A stretch of DNA of 64,000 bases, taken from contig OZ026622.1 of assembly GCA_964020975.1 (NCBI GenBank), forward strand, positions 88,273,687-88,337,686, read 5' to 3'. Below, piece by piece: positions 60,311-64,000 of this stretch (position 1 is the first letter of the stretch; the number at the start of each line of letters is the position of its first letter). Under the pieces are notes generated by a model that saw nothing but the letters and a program-made list of their open reading frames with translations, searched no databases and was not told the DNA's origin. Source of the stretch: Hermodice carunculata (Eukaryota > Annelida > Polychaeta > Eunicida > Amphinomidae). A program made the position numbers and the translations under genes.

Positions 60311-60366
60311 AGTCAACAGCTTTACTTGGCATCACATCCACAGTGCACCAAGGAAAGCTGTTGACT
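60311..60366. repeat. short hairpin, family copy 2
   Basis: Arms agtcaacagctttacttgg (60311-60329) and ccaaggaaagctgttgact (60348-60366) pair with one mismatch over 19 bp, with an 18-nt loop. Confidence 0.85.
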
Positions 60367-60407
60367 TGTGCTATGTTATTCTTGATGACAAAAAGAGTAA
60401 AAATAGC

Positions 60408-60560
60408 AGAAGGCACCACTGGTAACTTAGGGTTGGTATCCAGCTCCTTACAAGTGGAGCTATCTGGTGGGTAAACAAATCCAGCCTCACTGATTGGCTA
60501 CTGGTTATCCACCAAGAGTGGCGTCACATGCAATTAACATCCCTGAACATCCCCAATTCA
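60408..60560 (+). repeat. dispersed repeat, copy B
   Basis: Counterpart of 47278-47480 (ggcaccactggtaacttagg, gggtaaacaaatcca, ctcactgattggctactgg, gtggcgtcacatgcaatt). It begins about 40 bp after hairpin copy 2. Confidence 0.65.
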
Positions 60561-60816
60561 GTAGCAATCAGAAGTGCACAAGACGTCTGACAGTGGACAC
60601 TTTCTACTGGGTTTTGATGGGAGAAATATATGTATATGGCATTTAACTTGCTCAGACTGAAATCTCGAATGGCAGTAAAAATGCTGATCCAGCAACTCTT
60701 CTGGCAGTTCTCTGTGCAATAAGTACACAGCAACACAGATGAAAGTTGTTTTAATCTGGACAGATTATCCTTATGAGTTTTTTTCTGCAACTTCACTTCT
60801 TTTTTACTTCCTTCTG

Positions 60817-60829
60817 CCCCCCCCCCCCC
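60817..60829 (+). repeat. poly-C tract (C13)
   Basis: Uninterrupted run of 13 C. Confidence 0.9.
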
Positions 60830-61129
60830 AATGCAAAATTTTGCACCAACCATAGTAACTGATAACACTTACTTTAACCTCTTTTGGCAAGAAAGCATTG
60901 AATAGAAGACATATATTACATTAACAGTAAACCCAACATGTATATACCTTTACCTCCTACAAGCCAGAAAGTAACTTTCAAAACTATGTTGAGGTCATTT
61001 ATCCACTTCAAGCCTGTCCTGCTACAAACAGTAAGAAGGGCCAGCATAACAAGTGCCTGCTTCAGTGTTTTTACTGTACCCTTATCAATTATACAAAATA
61101 CTTGAATGCGAGATATACAGTGACAGTTG

Positions 61130-61260
61130 CTCTGTAGACCACCTATCATGAGACAGAGACCCCACCTTTTATGACCACCCTTTCATGATGTTTGAGTCGG
61201 CTTCTCTAGTAAACTTGTATTTCATAGACCATCTGTAATCTGGGACCACCTCTTGCCAGT
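61130..61260 (+). repeat. diverged gaccacc-type repeat
   Basis: tagaccacct, gagaccccacctttt-atgaccaccctttcatg and atagaccatctgtaatctgg-gaccacctctt follow one another about every 35-60 bp. Related phrases (taccacccacagatcttatgaccac) appear at about 61623. The window's last 75 bp (cagtggtccctgtctggag, aaaaggtggtctttca) look like the inverted start of a similar element. Confidence 0.4.
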
Positions 61261-61269
61261 TGAAATGAC

Positions 61270-62125
61270 AGGCTTAAATAGCAGAGCACTTGTACTACTG
61301 TGTTTATATGAGGACAACAGTCCCTGGGTTACCAGGTTCCTGTGGTGCCCCCTACAAACTAACTGTCCAATTGACAACAAGGGGAGCTGTTGACTGTTTT
61401 ATTCTAACCAGGAAATGGGTAACTCCCTGGTAACTTGGAGCTTTCTTATTGGTTGATTTTGTACTCCAGTGCAAGTTTTCTTTCCTCCTTAGCATCTTCC
61501 AGGCTCGCTTTTGGTTTCCGTTGTGGGTACTTGTGGTCTCAGTAGAGTACATCGGAAGCAATAGCAATGATCATATGGAGGCAAATGTTTTTTCACCAAT
61601 TTTCAAAAACAAATTTTCCTGAATACCACCCACAGATCTTATGACCACAATTTTTTTCCCCTCAAATACTTTATGCACCAGCTCTTTAAACGTCATTTGT
61701 ATTTTGGTTGTTTTTACAAACAAGAAGAAGCTGAAATGAAACCTTGGACTGTCTTCCCAGTATCAAAAAAAAAAACAAGAAAAGACCACAAACGGATATC
61801 AATACTGACAGATTCGCGACACCTATGACACTCCTCCACACCCTGGACATTTGTGTGTGGGTTCAAACATGAGGTCTTTGATGGACACTAGCCTTCCATT
61901 TGACACACGCCTCCATAAAATGACTTGTTCACCTGTTTTATTACCATGGATCAAAGTTATATGCTTTAAGTCTGTGTGCACATTTTTAACCATTTCCCCC
62001 TTAACCTGGCCAAAACCGGCTGGTGGTCAAATGTGGTCTGCTACAGCATTTTCAACTAATTTCAATAGTAATGAAAAGGAATTTGACTGAGAATTGTTAA
62101 TGAGACCTATCAAGATAACATGCCC
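61270..62125. other. unassigned stretch
   Basis: Contains a lone gagctgttgac word at 61383 that matches the outer end of the hairpin family, and a ggtaact-like phrase similar to the dispersed repeat at 60408. No coding similarity. Confidence 0.35.
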
Positions 62126-62128
62126 CAG

Positions 62129-62195
62129 GTCAACAGCTTTTCTTGGCATGAGTTGGGCACTTAGTGCCCAACATATGCCAAGGAAAGCTGTTGAC
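62129..62195. repeat. short hairpin, family copy 3 (32-bp stem, 3-nt loop)
   Basis: Left arm 62129-62160 starts GTCAACAGCTTTTCTTGGCA and the right arm 62164-62195 ends TGCCAAGGAAAGCTGTTGAC. 29 of 32 positions pair, and the loop is only TTA. Confidence 0.92.
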
Positions 62196-62199
62196 TCAG

Positions 62200-63920
62200 T
62201 CTTAAGTCAAGGGGCGGGGTTAACTCTTGTTCTTGTACCAATTTTGTTTTAGCATGATATTTATCTGAAACAGACCTGTGAATCATAATATATTACCTTC
62301 ATTATTTTGAACCTGCAGGGTACTTTCATTAGTTCAAAATATAGCTCACAGGTGTCACCAGGTACCAAACAATTGCTGAGACTTGCTTTTTCTTTCCATT
62401 GACATTGTCTGACAAACAGTAACATCTCACACATACTTTTTCTGTAAAAAAAAAAGTCACAAATTCCTGTGTAAATCAATCATATATCTTATATATCTTC
62501 TTTAACAAAAAGCTGCATTGTTTTCAGTAAATCTTTCATCATCAAAGTTAAATAAGTTCATGTGACCAGTATTTTTATACCCACAGAAGAAAGAAGTAAA
62601 AAGGTCAAAACTTCCTGCTTAAACAAATCATCCATCTTCCATTAATGTCAAACTAACTCAGATAACCAGCATTTTTAAGACTACAGAAAATAGAAATAAA
62701 ATATCACAGGGACTGGCATAAATGAACAGAATTACCATTTTCCCTCCCAAGGTTGTTGATAAAAAAAGGCAAGGTTGTCAACAAGGTAAATGTTTGAACA
62801 AAACAAGGAAATAAATGCAGAATGGATGAGCATGACATTTCCCACCAAACACAAGAAATCAAACATTAAATTGCCTTCATGAACTTTTTTAGGTTCAATT
62901 AACTATGTAAATATGTGGTCCACAAGCATCTCCAATACTTGCGGATGAATGCACTGATAAATGGTCGGGAACATTTGAACGAGGCAATCTCATAGCACTG
63001 ACATATATCAGATCTATGGTGAACGTTACTATGGTGACACAGCTGTCCCATTGTTGTATTGCTCTTTCCATCCATAGTAGTGGGGGAACGGGGCGGTATT
63101 AATGGGGGTTCTTAGTATACTGGTATCAGTATTAGTTTTTTATTGAAAAAAAAAAGTAATTAGGCTTAGTACAAGGTGCTGAAAACAAAATGTACACATA
63201 ATTGGTACAAAGTACGGAAATTCAAAAGGCTTCCAGTACACAAGTACAGCTTAAAATACCAGTGCGTCAGCATGGAAATTCCCTACTTCTCTCCAGCATA
63301 TACCACAACATTTAACAGAAATTACTGCACACTATTCATACAATATGTATAGACTTCTGATCCCCATTATGTTAATTTCTCCAAAGTAATATGAACAAGC
63401 TGCTGGACAAATTGGTTACAATGTTACAATGTTACAATGAATATGGCGACATCAGTGACAATGAGGGCTCACGTTGTAAAATATACCAAACACCAGGTGT
63501 AAATGCAAAATAAGTCCCCAGCTGATCCCAATGTACTCTTGTATCATCAACCACTTAAAAAGGTAAATGATGTAAAATGTACATCATTTCTGTGTAAGAA
63601 TTACATTCATCATCTATTAAGTTATCATTGCTGGTGTCCTTACCACATATATATTATGTCCAGTGTTGTCCTAATGTAGTGTGGTGTTGAAGTTCATGGT
63701 GTATATAGATCAGGTTATAGTTGAACTGCCTTCATTGTGTGGACATTAAACACAGAAGTAGTGGGAAAAGTGCTTCAGTGAAAGCCAAGGACTCACCATA
63801 ATATATCAGACTCCATCTTGTAATGAGAGGCTTATGAAGGGGGGAGGACTGCACCTATGAGTCTGACACATTGATGGCCCAGGCTTTGCATTCTTCATTA
63901 TTAAGTTTTAGTTGGAAGAA
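62200..63920. other. unassigned stretch
   Basis: AT-rich, stop-dense in all frames, without arrays longer than an A9 run. It may be intergenic or intronic or UTR; nothing in it decides. Confidence 0.4.
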
Positions 63921-63927
63921 TTCTAGT

Positions 63928-64000
63928 ACAGTGGTCCCTGTCTGGAGAGAGCGCCCCCCAGCGCAGGTGAAAATGTCTCTCAAAAAGGTGGTCTTTCATT
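63928..64000 (-). repeat. start of a dispersed repeat running off the window
   Basis: tacagtggtccctgtctgga-gagagcg...aaaaaggtggtcttt reads as the inverted form of the gaccacc-type repeat at 61.1 kb. It is cut by the window edge. Confidence 0.35.

Overview
The window looks like gene-poor, transposon-rich nuclear DNA of a metazoan, most likely a marine invertebrate. The evidence is the mix of elements: CR1/L2/jockey-type LINEs, a hAT of the TTF-finger/DUF4371 type, a Tc1 and a mariner element, several hairpin MITEs, a Polinton fossil and very long microsatellites. AT content is high, and TAGGCCTA-like words recur, for example around 42.8-43.1 kb. That fits an ambulacrarian, amphioxus or lophotrochozoan, but the sequence does not settle the taxon. 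No host protein-coding gene could be recognised and no rRNA or tRNA gene was seen. A few short open stretches that might be host exons are listed at low confidence.

Layout. 1-4.5 kb: unassigned, with small tandem repeats. 4.6-6.1 kb: front half of a LINE (+). 7.6-12.3 kb: a hAT transposon (-) split by a nearly 2.4 kb LINE insertion (-) at about 9.0-11.4 kb. 12.8-14.0 kb: a diverged repeat block. 15.0-15.6 kb: a LINE RT fragment (+). 16.5-18.6 kb: another LINE (-). 18.7-26.6 kb: mostly unassigned, with microsatellites and weak exon candidates. 26.65-37.05 kb: a Polinton/Maverick fossil with repeat-bearing inverted termini and a DNA polymerase B gene. That gene is split by a 5.3 kb insertion, which itself carries a 4.2 kb Harbinger-like element holding smaller elements. 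37.2-45.2 kb: a (TA)61 tract, a 41-bp minisatellite, a LINE 3' end, a tandem duplication, a hairpin MITE and a compound microsatellite. 49.5-50.7 kb: a complete but dead mariner. 54.2-56.6 kb: a LINE (-). 56.6-57.8 kb: a Tc1-like transposase fossil (-). 57.8-58.1 kb: a MITE with an internal hairpin. 58-64 kb: unassigned, with two of the three copies of a short hairpin family.

The coding sequences do not work together. They are independent selfish elements, almost all decayed, and their nesting gives a relative order of insertion: the LINE came after the hAT, and the Harbinger-like element came after its carrier insert, which came after the Polinton. The observations most worth a second look are the nested Polinton with unequal terminal repeats, the ORF-less 4.2 kb TAA-flanked element, and the three dispersed near-perfect hairpins sharing the core GTCAACAGCTTTCCTTGGCA.
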